A DNA stretch of 64,000 nucleotides from the NCBI RefSeq assembly GCF_000617845.2, contig NZ_DF820425.1, positions 627,690 to 691,689 of the forward strand, in the 5' to 3' direction. The notes under the pieces were generated by a model. The model was not told the DNA's origin and made no database searches. It saw only the letters and a program-made list of their open reading frames with translations. The position numbers and the translations under genes are program-made. This DNA comes from Bradyrhizobium sp. DOA9 (GTDB lineage Bacteria > Pseudomonadota > Alphaproteobacteria > Rhizobiales > Xanthobacteraceae). Below are positions 26,337 through 35,644 of the stretch, piece after piece (positions within the stretch are counted from its first letter, which is position 1; every line of letters begins with the position of its first letter).

Positions 26337-27371
26337 ATGGCTAGACTTTACGACACGTTGCTTCCGCTTGTGCAGACGCTCAATGAGTACGGCGGAAATT
26401 TCACGGCTCATCACATCTCTCTCCCGGTTCTCGACGCCATCGATGATGGCGCCGACCAGGACGCTTCTCTTGCCGACATTCGCGGCAAGCTGCGCGCCGC
26501 GATGACGGCTTGGAAAGGACTACAAGACCACAAGAACTTTAGCATGCTGTTCGAGACGTACTACGAGGCAGTGTTCTATCTCGTCGCGCAAATGCGGGGC
26601 GTGCGGCTTCGCTCAATCCAGGCAGGCGCTGACAAGGGGAAGACTCCCGATTTCAGGACCGAAGCCGAGCCGGTGGTCGGATTCGAGGTGAAGACCATCG
26701 ATGTTGCGGATCCTAAAGCGACCTACGATCAAACGATGGAAGAGGGATTGGAGGCCAAACTCCGCGCGCATGAACTCGCCCGTCAACACGGAGTCGGCAT
26801 TGTTGCCGGCTCGATCTCGCCACACGGCAAGGCGAAAGACAGACTCGAGGTCGTCGAGCAAATCATGAAGAAGATCGACGGCAACGTAAAGACCGGGCAG
26901 TATGAAGCTTTGCCCACATTCCTGGTCGTATCGGCAGTGCGTTCTGCGCTCCATCAGCGCGCAAACGACTTGCGTAAGGCCATTCCCTGGCCGCATCAGG
27001 TGCAGGCCGCGAGCGGTCAACTGTTTGCGGTCGCAGCACACCTCGTTGGAGAGCCATTCTATTTCTTTGAGGAATGGGGCAACGAGATCAAAAATCTCGG
27101 TCGGCTGGAGCGCGCTGGAATCTTGCGCGATCATCCGTCTATCGCCGGGATCATTTTTCTCAATACTGAATGGAATCTCACCGATCATCCAAACGCCATC
27201 GCTGAAGCTTTTCAGCTCAACGGCATCTGGAACTCGAACTGGGAGCCTCCTTTATCCGTGAGGCCCGAGGCGGCGGATGCGGCAAAACAGACCTTTGAGA
27301 AACTCTGCCACGCATGGAACGATACCGATGATACGCGCAGCCCCATGTTGCCGACGAATTGGGACAAGTGA
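26337..27371 (+). CDS. Predicted PD-(D/E)XK nuclease-fold protein (344 aa)
   Basis: The core signature is present in order: Glu in LFETYYEAVFYL (about 73-77), PD in KTPDF (104-105), and FEVKT (E117, K119). This is the PD-(D/E)XK layout of restriction-like and repair nucleases. The N-terminal region (MARLYDTLLPLVQTLNEYGG) is helical. The rest (to 344) contains a long alpha/beta part with FFEEWGNEIKNLG and no second recognised domain. I start at the ATG at 26337 because 34 upstream codons overlap the palindrome. The gene is alone, with palindromes on each side, and no methylase partner is adjacent. It may act on foreign DNA or be a housekeeping-like enzyme of the element. Specificity is unknown. 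Confidence 0.75.
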   Translation: MARLYDTLLPLVQTLNEYGGNFTAHHISLPVLDAIDDGADQDASLADIRGKLRAAMTAWKGLQDHKNFSMLFETYYEAVFYLVAQMRGVRLRSIQAGADKGKTPDFRTEAEPVVGFEVKTIDVADPKATYDQTMEEGLEAKLRAHELARQHGVGIVAGSISPHGKAKDRLEVVEQIMKKIDGNVKTGQYEALPTFLVVSAVRSALHQRANDLRKAIPWPHQVQAASGQLFAVAAHLVGEPFYFFEEWGNEIKNLGRLERAGILRDHPSIAGIIFLNTEWNLTDHPNAIAEAFQLNGIWNSNWEPPLSVRPEAADAAKQTFEKLCHAWNDTDDTRSPMLPTNWDK

Positions 27372-27496
27372 TCGGGGATGTTCGAAGCGGTGAAGGTATT
27401 AGCTATTGGCGCCAGAAGTGGGTCGCTTAGCAAACGAGCTGCCGTTTCGATCTCTCATCGCGATGCGAGCCTACATTGCCGAGGCAGAGCACTGCC

Positions 27497-27535
27497 GTCC
27501 CGCTGTCCCCGTCCTTAGCGGTGGGACACCGGGAC
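27497..27535. repeat. GGGACA palindrome, copy 3
   Basis: GTCCCGCTGTCCC (27497-27509) pairs with GGGACACCGGGAC (27523-27535) with a single mismatch. It lies between the nuclease-fold gene and the next cargo gene, with an intergenic stretch of about 200 bases after it that I cannot assign. Confidence 0.75.
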
Positions 27536-27731
27536 AATCCATGACCCCAGTGCAGACTTATCTCGGGGGCGGTCTCCCCTGGTGTCGCCCAGAGCATCGC
27601 ATGCAGCAGGAAGCGCTTGCTTCTTGCGTCCGCCGTCGGCTGTCGAGCTGCGGACCCGCGAGGCGACGACTGCCGTGCGCCACCGATTTATGCTGACGAG
27701 CGAGTCGATCATCCGCATTCAGGAGCAATCA

Positions 27732-29210
27732 ATGGGAGAGGGCAAGCGAAAGAAGAAGCAGCGGCAAGAGGACAGCCTCTTGAGCAAGCGGCTAAGCCGT
27801 GCTCGCTTCGATCTGTACACGTTGGGAACGCGGCACTCGATGGCGCGTGTCTTGGCCCAGGAGCTTTCATGTTGGTCCGATCTTGATGAGCAGATTATCG
27901 GCCTCGTATTCCGCGATAGGCAGGATGATGACTATGGCTGGATACTCTTAGCTAGGGATCGGGCCGGCCGATTCCGTTGGGTGAAAATGGAGCACAGCAA
28001 GAGGAGCGAGGACTACGCAACAGTTGGCCTGCGCAGCGCGATAGCTTCTACGCTCAGGACGGAGAATCTCGCCGAGCTGGGTTCTCAGGGAGATGAGCCA
28101 AACGAACCTTTCGACCTCTTGAGAGTGTCACCTGAAATCGATCCGGCCAAGCTTCATCCTTATTTTCGGCAGCTCACGGACACCGCCGGCCGGGCACCGG
28201 CACGAGCCGCTGTCAGGGAGATTGGTCCGTGGTTGGCGCCATCCGACCCGCATTTCGTGCAGGAATTTCAATGCCAACACTTTGATCAACGATTGTGGGA
28301 GCTTTACCTTTGGGCGGCATTCCGTGAACTTGGTTTTGATGTCAAGCAACTGGAGGCGCCCGACTTTGCCTGCAGTGCTCCAGGAATCGCTTTCACTGTC
28401 GAAGCGACCACAGTCTCTCCTTCGCAGACAGGCCCTCTGGCAGCCCATCCCAACCCTCAGACCCCCGAGGAAGTGAAGGATTTCCTGGCGAACTACATGC
28501 CCATGAAATTCGGGTCATCCTTGATGAGCAAGCTCAACAAGACGGACGCTCAAGGACGTCATTATTGGGAGCGCGAAGAAACTAAAGATAAGCCCTTTGT
28601 TCTTGCTGTGGCGGACTTCCACAAACAGGCGGAACAGGACCAGCTCGGCTCGATGACATTCACGCACTCTGCTCTATGGCCCTACCTCTATGGTCACCGC
28701 GTAGAATGGGAAATGAAAGATGGCCAGCTCATTACGCGGGCGGTGAAAAATTCGTCCCACACCTTCGGCACCAAGAGCATCCCTTCTGGTTTTTTTGACC
28801 AGCCCGGGGCTGAGAACGTTTCGGCTGTTCTCTTTTCCAATGCCGGAACGATCGCCAAATTTGATCGCATGGGCGTGGTCGCGGGCTTCGCAGCACCGGA
28901 GCACAAGTACTTTCGAATGGGTTTCCGTTTCGATCCGGATCCAAATGCCACAAGAGGCATTTGGTTTTCGGAAGATGTCGCCGATCCATCCTATGTCGAA
29001 GGTTGGTCCGACGAGTTGCAGATATTTCACAACCCGAACGCCCGTATACCCCTAACACACGAATGGCTCTCCGGACTCGCACAGTTCTATTTCGAAAAGG
29101 ACTCCCAGTTCTCGATCATCCCCAACCATCATGTCTGGGCATCAATGACCTCATTGATACGACTTGTCCCAGGAGACGCGCGACAAAGGAGCAGCACCCA
29201 AAACTCATGA
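27732..29210 (+). CDS. Island protein with nuclease-fold-like core (492 aa)
   Basis: The N-terminus is very basic (MGEGKRKKKQRQEDS). Around residues 186-226, DQRLWELYLWAAFRELGF, then LEAPDF, then FTVEATTVSP give the E...PD...E-x-T spacing of a PD-(D/E)XK core in which the usual Lys is replaced by Thr (E190, D211, E224, T226). Proteins with PDF...VEA-T signatures are known to me as uncharacterised bacterial proteins; function is not established. The start at the ATG at 27732 has AGGAG 7 bases upstream; upstream codons are unlikely. It is convergent with the large defence operon and ends 143 bases from it. No membrane or signal segments. Confidence 0.6.
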   Translation: MGEGKRKKKQRQEDSLLSKRLSRARFDLYTLGTRHSMARVLAQELSCWSDLDEQIIGLVFRDRQDDDYGWILLARDRAGRFRWVKMEHSKRSEDYATVGLRSAIASTLRTENLAELGSQGDEPNEPFDLLRVSPEIDPAKLHPYFRQLTDTAGRAPARAAVREIGPWLAPSDPHFVQEFQCQHFDQRLWELYLWAAFRELGFDVKQLEAPDFACSAPGIAFTVEATTVSPSQTGPLAAHPNPQTPEEVKDFLANYMPMKFGSSLMSKLNKTDAQGRHYWEREETKDKPFVLAVADFHKQAEQDQLGSMTFTHSALWPYLYGHRVEWEMKDGQLITRAVKNSSHTFGTKSIPSGFFDQPGAENVSAVLFSNAGTIAKFDRMGVVAGFAAPEHKYFRMGFRFDPDPNATRGIWFSEDVADPSYVEGWSDELQIFHNPNARIPLTHEWLSGLAQFYFEKDSQFSIIPNHHVWASMTSLIRLVPGDARQRSSTQNS

Positions 29211-29353
29211 ATTTCTGAATTTTTCCCCATTCTCGGACGAATTTTTTCTCGTTGTAAAACAATAACTTAGGCAATTATCGCCCTTAAATAAATTCGGCCT
29301 TTATGGAGTGGGCAACTTGGTTTGCATTTACCGCATTCCAGGTCCCGCCACTT

Positions 29354-32300
29354 TCATTCCTCGAAACCGGTGGACTCCGACTTGAATTTGAGCTGGCGAG
29401 CGTTGTCTCGGACAATCCCGACGTCGGCGTCAGCAAAGCCCCCGTCCGCCACAGCCTCGACATCGAGCGTCAATCTAACTTTAGCTCCGGGCGTGCGCTG
29501 AAGCTCCATCACGACAGCATTTAGGATCGCATCGAACGACTTCACGGGCCGGACCATATCGATCTCAACAGATCCATAGAATCGTTTGGGGCGTTGGGGT
29601 GCAGTCGTTGTTGGTGAGCGGCTGTCGCCACCTTCATGAACCGCTACCGTCGGCGGACCATCTGGGCCTACGTTGATCTTTTCACCAGCAGGGGCTTGTG
29701 CTGTGGCAATCTCCTTTCGAACGATGACTGCATCCATTGAGAATGTTGGCGGGGCGAGTCTGCCACATACAAGCCCCACGTAACGCTGCGTAGCTTCGTC
29801 AAAGCGATCCGCATAGGCGAACTGTGGATCGGCGCTGGATACGCCCTCACTGATAGCACTCTCAAGCACCGCAGGATCGCGCAGCTTTGGCAGATAGGGG
29901 TAAACCGCAAACCATTCTCGAACTTCCGAGATCGGAATGTGCGGCTTGTCGCTAGGCCAAAGCGCCGACAGCTTTCCCATTAACATGCGAGGTCCCAGCG
30001 TATCCTTGACCAGGCCGTCGCCGCGCGGCGATACCTTTTCGTATACTGACGCCGTGATCGACGGGCGTTCACGGGAGAGCAGCGTAGCTTGTCCGATCTC
30101 GAACGGCTTTCCGTCGAGGACCGTCTCGTCCTTCTCTGCATACAGGATATGAGTCCAAGCCATGCGTATCGCCCGCTCAGCGGCCTCGCGGCTTGTTCTC
30201 GCCTTCTCTTTGACGTCAGCTGCCTGTCCCTGTGTAAGCTGCTGCTGGGTGCCCCTGTCGTTCTCGATGGAACTCCATGCCAACGCCTTGCGCACTACAT
30301 CGCGAGCACTGTTCAAGGCCGTTTCGTCGGAGGCGACAAAGATCAGTGTATTCCGATAGCGGCGTTGCGTAGTCCGGCACCGGGTTAATGCGTCAACGGT
30401 CACATCCATGGCTGCCGATACCGTGGCACCCTTCGCATGGATGTATGAAGGCCCCAGAATGATCAGCGTCAACGCCGTCGCCTCGTCAATTGCGCTGGGT
30501 TCATCGGGAGCAGCATGTATCTTGCTGAAGCCGCTCCTCTGATTTGCCTCCAACCGCAGTACGCGCAGAATATCGCCATCTACCTCGTGGGCTGGCAAAG
30601 ACCTGGCTCTCTCATCAGCTAGGCGATTCAGCGTCGGCTGTGTGGAAAACCAGTAACGCCCAGCATCTTCATAGAGATAGGTTGCACCTTCGTGCAGCTC
30701 GCGCAGAGCCTCACCGAAGATGGCCAGCTGGTCACCAGGCTCCGCAGCAGCGAGCCGCACGTTTTGCCCAGTCACGCCGGCATTTGGCTGGCCAACTGTC
30801 GGTGCCGAGCACAAGAACACAGCCCGTGCAGCGCGCGTCGCCGCCCGCGCCTGGGCAAGGCGCCTTGACGTGTTGGCCTCCATCCGGGCCGGACGCGAAC
30901 CCTCACCGTCGACTTCGGCGTCAATGACCGCAGAAAAAGCCGCATCGAGCGGATAGATCACGCTGGCCTTGATGCGCGGGTCGGCGATCGGGATACGGGC
31001 GGGCAAGATCATCGGATCCCGCGTACGAGCCTGCCACAACACGCTCACTACGTTAGCCATGAAGCGAAGCACTCCGCGTGTTTTCTGAAAGTTGGCAAGC
31101 GTGGACCAGTCCCTCGACAGCCGATCAAACAATTCGGGGTGAATCGGATAGGATAGCTTCAGCAAATCGCTGTAGGCTGCCTCACGGGTGAAAGAAGGAA
31201 ATTCACCGGGGTTGCGCCTATAGAGTTCGTGAAATGCCCTCACCGTTTCATCGCGCGCCTTCTCGCCTTCCGCGTCGAGTTCTTGAAACAGGCGGCGGCG
31301 CACAATCTCGTACGTTTCGTTTCCATGTGCGGCTAACCAAGGAGAACCGACACGGCCAAACACTTTCTCAAGTCGACGAAGCGCCGCAATACCCGTCGCA
31401 CCGCCCGCCTCTTCGTCACTCTCAGGTAGGGACCCGACGAGGAGTACGTTCGGCACCATTTTGACTGCTTCAGTCAACGATTGGATGAACGAGAGGAACG
31501 CCTCAAAGCGATCATCGGGCAACTGGCGCGCAAATGCCACGACCTCATCGAGCAAAATGATGCTTGGACCGGCCTTGCGGAACAACTCGACCATCAGCTC
31601 CGAGCCTGGATTGCTGCCGTTCGCTTCCGCCTCACGGAGGAGATTGAGACCGACATCGCCAGCAAGCCGCCAAGCGATGAAACCCCATAGGGTTCGAACC
31701 TTCGGGCCTCCATTGATGACTAGTGAAGAGTCTATGCCCTTGGCGGTCCCAACAAAGACCGCCGTCCTGACAGGCTTCCAGGACTTCACGCCCATTTCCG
31801 CCGCAAGCTCGCGCACGCCCGGAAGCAGGGTCAGATCCGTAGCGTTTGCGAGGTGATACAGCGCCAGCATTGTGTGGGTTTTGCCACCACCGAACGAAGT
31901 CTGAAGTCCGAGAATCGGGTCGCCGCCGGTATTCGAAAGTCTCTCTAGCGCAGTGCGGAGCACGCGCTGCAGCCCTTCAGTCAGAAAAGTAATGCGGAAG
32001 AAATTGTCTGGCTTAGAGTAGTCCTCACTCGCATGCCCAAGGTCGACAGCGGCGAGGTCGGCAGCAAACTCGGATTGCTTGTAGCGGTTCTCCAGCACGT
32101 CAGTGTGCGGAAAGGCCACTTCGATCCATGGCCGCAAAGCGCCGACAGAGGTTTCCGATGAGTCCAGCCCAAGGCTTAGGGTTCCGGGCTTCTCCTGCGC
32201 CTTGACTGCCGGTTCGGATACTTCGATGGAGCCAGTTGCGAAACCTTCGCGCCGCTGAGAGTCGTAAAGGTTCGCGATTTCATCGATTTCCCTCTTCGGC

Positions 32301-32674
32301 CCCTTCACTGCGCGAGCGAGGCAAACCATCGCATCGAGGTAGCGCAGCGCCTCTGCATCGGTCAGCGGCAGCGCCAGATGAGAGGTGGTGTTTCTGGCTT
32401 CAAAGGACGTCGATACAAAATTGCGAACCTTGAATTTCTCGTTGCGGGCAAAACCTTCGTCGAACACGTCGCGCCAGTTGTCGAGCATTGTCTTGAGCAG
32501 ACCATAGGTGTCGAGCGGATCGAGCGGCGATGATCCCTGCGCCCGGCTCGCGTGCATGATCCAGCGTTTGCCAAGCTTCGCCTCCATGCGTTCGGCCACG
32601 AAGGGCTGAATGGCCTTCTGCAAATGAAAAAGGCCTTCCTGCACGCGCTGCAGGGTTTCCTTATCCCTCGACAT
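29354..32674 (-). CDS. DUF499-type ATPase with N-terminal Swt1/HEPN-like region (1106 aa)
   Basis: The first ~130 residues resemble the Swt1-family HEPN region, with a candidate R-x4-H motif ARNTTSH (R94, H99). From about 175 follows the DUF499-type P-loop ATPase: Walker A SFGGGKTHTM (261-270) and Walker B SIILLDEVVAF (371-381). A long middle and C-terminal part (to 1106) includes a mixed region with a Pro/Thr linker near 1030. DUF499 proteins are predicted ATPases found with DUF1156 methyltransferases, from memory of COG1483 and COG1743. Last gene of the five-gene operon, 18 bases after the methyltransferase stop. It could drive DNA translocation or sensing, with the HEPN part acting on RNA or in regulation. 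Function is inferred from the neighbourhood. Confidence 0.85.
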   Translation of the reverse strand: MSRDKETLQRVQEGLFHLQKAIQPFVAERMEAKLGKRWIMHASRAQGSSPLDPLDTYGLLKTMLDNWRDVFDEGFARNEKFKVRNFVSTSFEARNTTSHLALPLTDAEALRYLDAMVCLARAVKGPKREIDEIANLYDSQRREGFATGSIEVSEPAVKAQEKPGTLSLGLDSSETSVGALRPWIEVAFPHTDVLENRYKQSEFAADLAAVDLGHASEDYSKPDNFFRITFLTEGLQRVLRTALERLSNTGGDPILGLQTSFGGGKTHTMLALYHLANATDLTLLPGVRELAAEMGVKSWKPVRTAVFVGTAKGIDSSLVINGGPKVRTLWGFIAWRLAGDVGLNLLREAEANGSNPGSELMVELFRKAGPSIILLDEVVAFARQLPDDRFEAFLSFIQSLTEAVKMVPNVLLVGSLPESDEEAGGATGIAALRRLEKVFGRVGSPWLAAHGNETYEIVRRRLFQELDAEGEKARDETVRAFHELYRRNPGEFPSFTREAAYSDLLKLSYPIHPELFDRLSRDWSTLANFQKTRGVLRFMANVVSVLWQARTRDPMILPARIPIADPRIKASVIYPLDAAFSAVIDAEVDGEGSRPARMEANTSRRLAQARAATRAARAVFLCSAPTVGQPNAGVTGQNVRLAAAEPGDQLAIFGEALRELHEGATYLYEDAGRYWFSTQPTLNRLADERARSLPAHEVDGDILRVLRLEANQRSGFSKIHAAPDEPSAIDEATALTLIILGPSYIHAKGATVSAAMDVTVDALTRCRTTQRRYRNTLIFVASDETALNSARDVVRKALAWSSIENDRGTQQQLTQGQAADVKEKARTSREAAERAIRMAWTHILYAEKDETVLDGKPFEIGQATLLSRERPSITASVYEKVSPRGDGLVKDTLGPRMLMGKLSALWPSDKPHIPISEVREWFAVYPYLPKLRDPAVLESAISEGVSSADPQFAYADRFDEATQRYVGLVCGRLAPPTFSMDAVIVRKEIATAQAPAGEKINVGPDGPPTVAVHEGGDSRSPTTTAPQRPKRFYGSVEIDMVRPVKSFDAILNAVVMELQRTPGAKVRLTLDVEAVADGGFADADVGIVRDNARQLKFKSESTGFEE

Positions 32675-32692
32675 GTCGGCTCCCCCGTTCGA

Positions 32693-35644
32693 TCACAGCA
32701 AGCTGGCTTGGGCCGGCCCACCTGGGAGCCGATCCGCTTCGATATCCTGCGCCAGCTCTTCAAGCTTTGGCCATTCCTGGGCAAGCTCGTTGTAAACTAA
32801 AGCTTCCTTATGCCACCCCTTGCGTGAAGAGACCTTGTAGAGAAGGTCAGTCAAGGTGAGCGCATCCGACGACCTCCGTCCCATCGAACGGATCAGCCGG
32901 GCTGCGGCAAGCTGACCTCCATCTTCGGCAGCAAGAACGCGCGCCGTGTGCTGCACGCATTCCCATATCGTAACCGTTTTGTCTGATGTTGGATTCCAAC
33001 GGGAAGGCAGATCGGCGCGCGGTGTCAGGCCGGCCTTCCCTCTGCCATCGAAAAACACCCCAGACTCAAAAAGCGCGTTGAGCGGAACCGCCTTGGCGTT
33101 GGCGACAACGATTAATTCACCGGATGATTTGGCATCAAATCCGTAAGCCTCGAACCATGCCAATGCGACCTGAGTTTCCGGATCAAAGGAAGCAACAGCT
33201 TCGTTCTCTATCTCATCCCAGACCCGATTAATCAGAGTAAGCGCCGTCTTCACAGTCATGGCGCTATCGTCATCCTCGAGCACTCTAGCGTGACGCGAGA
33301 ATATACCCATGCCAGGACCGATCACCGATTGCTGCATGTCCACCGGGCCAACGCCAGCCTTGCGAATGGCGTCAATTGCCTCGGGCAATTCACGCTTCAA
33401 GGCGCGAACGAAATCAGCCCGAGTGACAACCGAAGCTTCACTTGTGCGTTTGCGGCAGACAAGGACAATGGAGGAGGCGAGCGCGTTGGCATCCTTACCG
33501 ATCATTCGATTAGCTAGTTCAGTGCGGATCGGCCATGTTCCGTCGACTCCCAACCCGGCATCGACAACTGCTTGCAGAAACGATGCCCAGCCTGCCGACG
33601 TCACCCCGTCCTGCGCGACCTCAGACTGCTTAAACGCATAGTAGATAGCCAGTGGCTCGGCATCGGTTGCGGCGTTGCGCATAGCAGTAAGCGCCTCACC
33701 CATTCCCTGCATGAAGAATGCCTCAGCCTCGTCTTTGCCGCCATGTCGATAGGGTGTGGCGACCAACTCCTCTGCTTTGGGCGTGGTCAGACGGCGGAAC
33801 AAATCTGGCCAAGTTCGCGATAGCGAACGCCTGAGCCATACATAAAAGAAATCGGAAAGGTCCGCGTAACCGATATTGTCGTAGTAAGGTGGATCCGTTG
33901 AGATAACGATGGGCCGCACTGGAAAGGAATTTTTCGCCGCATCAATGTTCGCGATAGCAGCAATTGAGCCCCCAACACCCTGGTTCTCAACAGATTCTGC
34001 TGTCCACTCGGCCGCGCCGGCAAAGCTTCCCGTACCATCGAGCAGCGTATTGAGTTCTGCAAAATCCCAACTCATCGGGATGGCCTGCCTTGCAAAGGTC
34101 GGGCGGGTACTGTCCCGTTCTGTGAACCACGTGCATATTGATGATCCGCGATCTGCAAGTTTACTCAAGGCAAACGCAAGATACGTAGCTATTGCATCCG
34201 CATAAGCTTCAGGGCCATTGCCGTTGGCATGCAGCGGCGTGGCATCGCCGCCATGCTGTTCTAACAAAGAGCTATGACCAAAGCCGCCCGCACGAACATC
34301 GCTGAGTACCTGCTCCCGCACCTCGGTAACCAGATCAGAAAACGTGGTCAGTGCAACAAGCTGACGTGAAGTGAAGTAGTCTGCAAATGTATTGAAACAA
34401 TATCGACGTCCCTGCGCGTTACTAGCGAATGTTCCGCGGCATTCTTGCCGCGGAAGATTCATCTCATCTCCGCTTTCCGAGACCTTGCGATCTGCCTTTT
34501 CCGCGGCTTCTTCGTGAGTAACGTTAGGCGAAAGATATACGCGCGATCGCGCACCCTCAGCGACGAGGGCCATCAAACGCGCGCCCATGCGACCGGCCTG
34601 TGCTTCGTCGTCGATATAGGCGCCACTGATATTCGCGCCTGTAAGCACACAGCGGAAGGTCGCGCGACCCGCTTTCGTTCCTTCGCTTCGTCGCTTTTCA
34701 TCTTCCTTTGAAAGGGTTCCTGTCTCTACTTCGAAACGCCAGCCCTCGGCAGCTTTCGGATCGATTACCGGCTGCGCCCACGACTTCTTACCAGCTTTCG
34801 TCGAGACCATGAACGAGGATACCAGCGGCACCATCGCGCCTTTCGCAGCGGGATCAGGTGAACGCACGGTGCGAGCCCAGAGCCAAGCGACAACTGTTGC
34901 TTCGGAACCATCCGGCAGCTTCGCTTTGGGATAGAGATACCCGATGCGTTTCTCGGCCTCATTGCGCATCCATTGACCATAGTAGCGCACGTCCTCGGCA
35001 AGGCCTTGTGCGCCCCTCCCGTGCCAGGCCTGGCTACGCTTGAGTTCTGCCTGCGCCTTTGGATTGACCGGTGGGAGCCCGGCGAATTTTGGCGGGATCT
35101 CTACCAGAGCCTTACCGATCAGTACTGCCACCGGATTGAGGTCCGAGCCGAACGCGCGCAGGCCGAGCCGTTGCGCCTCCAGCGGAATCGAGCCGCCACC
35201 AGAGAACGGATCATAGACAGGTGGCGCCTTCGTCTGCAGATAGTTGAGGATCGCCTGGCTGTCACCCTTCGGCGGAGGCTCTTCGTCCAGACCCCACGCT
35301 ACGGAGCGTGCAATTTCCCAGCGCGCTGCGTCCAAGATTGTGTCGTTGTTCGAGGCCTCCCAAGGCACCATGTCGGCGATGACTTTGTGTAGTCGGCGCC
35401 TCTCAGCATCTTGTGCAGCCTCAGTCGGGAACCGATCCGGCCATGCTGATGGATCATCAACGAGCTGGGCGAACAGTACCGCGCGGCATGCCGCTAAAGG
35501 CCGTCTCGCCCACCACAAATGCAAAGTTGAGGGATGACCATGGCGGATCGACTTCTCGTGCGTGGAAGCTTTATTGATCTCCTCAAGCGGGATCGAAACC
35601 TCAATAAGCTTCTTGCGAGGAAGACCGTTGCTCTTATCTTGCAT
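32693..35644 (-). CDS. DUF1156-type DNA adenine methyltransferase (983 aa)
   Basis: The N-terminal DUF1156 block is clear: KKLIEVSIPLEEINKAST, then HPSTLHLWWARRPLAACRAV. A SAM-binding motif DPFSGGGSIPLEA (145-157) follows, and the amino-methyltransferase motif IV is TDPPYYDNIGYADLSDFFY (DPPY 584-587). The large size and split motifs match the COG1743-type adenine methylase family. It should modify adenine (or cytosine) in host DNA to distinguish self from invader. The start overlaps the preceding ASCH gene by 11 bases, and the ATPase gene follows after 18 bases, so this is one polycistronic unit. It has no frameshift and looks intact. Target sequence is unknown. Confidence 0.9.
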   Translation of the reverse strand: MQDKSNGLPRKKLIEVSIPLEEINKASTHEKSIRHGHPSTLHLWWARRPLAACRAVLFAQLVDDPSAWPDRFPTEAAQDAERRRLHKVIADMVPWEASNNDTILDAARWEIARSVAWGLDEEPPPKGDSQAILNYLQTKAPPVYDPFSGGGSIPLEAQRLGLRAFGSDLNPVAVLIGKALVEIPPKFAGLPPVNPKAQAELKRSQAWHGRGAQGLAEDVRYYGQWMRNEAEKRIGYLYPKAKLPDGSEATVVAWLWARTVRSPDPAAKGAMVPLVSSFMVSTKAGKKSWAQPVIDPKAAEGWRFEVETGTLSKEDEKRRSEGTKAGRATFRCVLTGANISGAYIDDEAQAGRMGARLMALVAEGARSRVYLSPNVTHEEAAEKADRKVSESGDEMNLPRQECRGTFASNAQGRRYCFNTFADYFTSRQLVALTTFSDLVTEVREQVLSDVRAGGFGHSSLLEQHGGDATPLHANGNGPEAYADAIATYLAFALSKLADRGSSICTWFTERDSTRPTFARQAIPMSWDFAELNTLLDGTGSFAGAAEWTAESVENQGVGGSIAAIANIDAAKNSFPVRPIVISTDPPYYDNIGYADLSDFFYVWLRRSLSRTWPDLFRRLTTPKAEELVATPYRHGGKDEAEAFFMQGMGEALTAMRNAATDAEPLAIYYAFKQSEVAQDGVTSAGWASFLQAVVDAGLGVDGTWPIRTELANRMIGKDANALASSIVLVCRKRTSEASVVTRADFVRALKRELPEAIDAIRKAGVGPVDMQQSVIGPGMGIFSRHARVLEDDDSAMTVKTALTLINRVWDEIENEAVASFDPETQVALAWFEAYGFDAKSSGELIVVANAKAVPLNALFESGVFFDGRGKAGLTPRADLPSRWNPTSDKTVTIWECVQHTARVLAAEDGGQLAAARLIRSMGRRSSDALTLTDLLYKVSSRKGWHKEALVYNELAQEWPKLEELAQDIEADRLPGGPAQASLL

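Noticed and set aside
23612..27535. The three GGGACA palindromes as a CRISPR array
   Set aside because: Spacing is 1.2-2.6 kb with full genes between; no spacer-repeat regularity and no cas genes in the window.
29303..29524. 73-codon plus-strand frame at the end of the ATPase gene
   Set aside because: Mostly antisense to the C-terminus of the ATPase; no RBS or domain.
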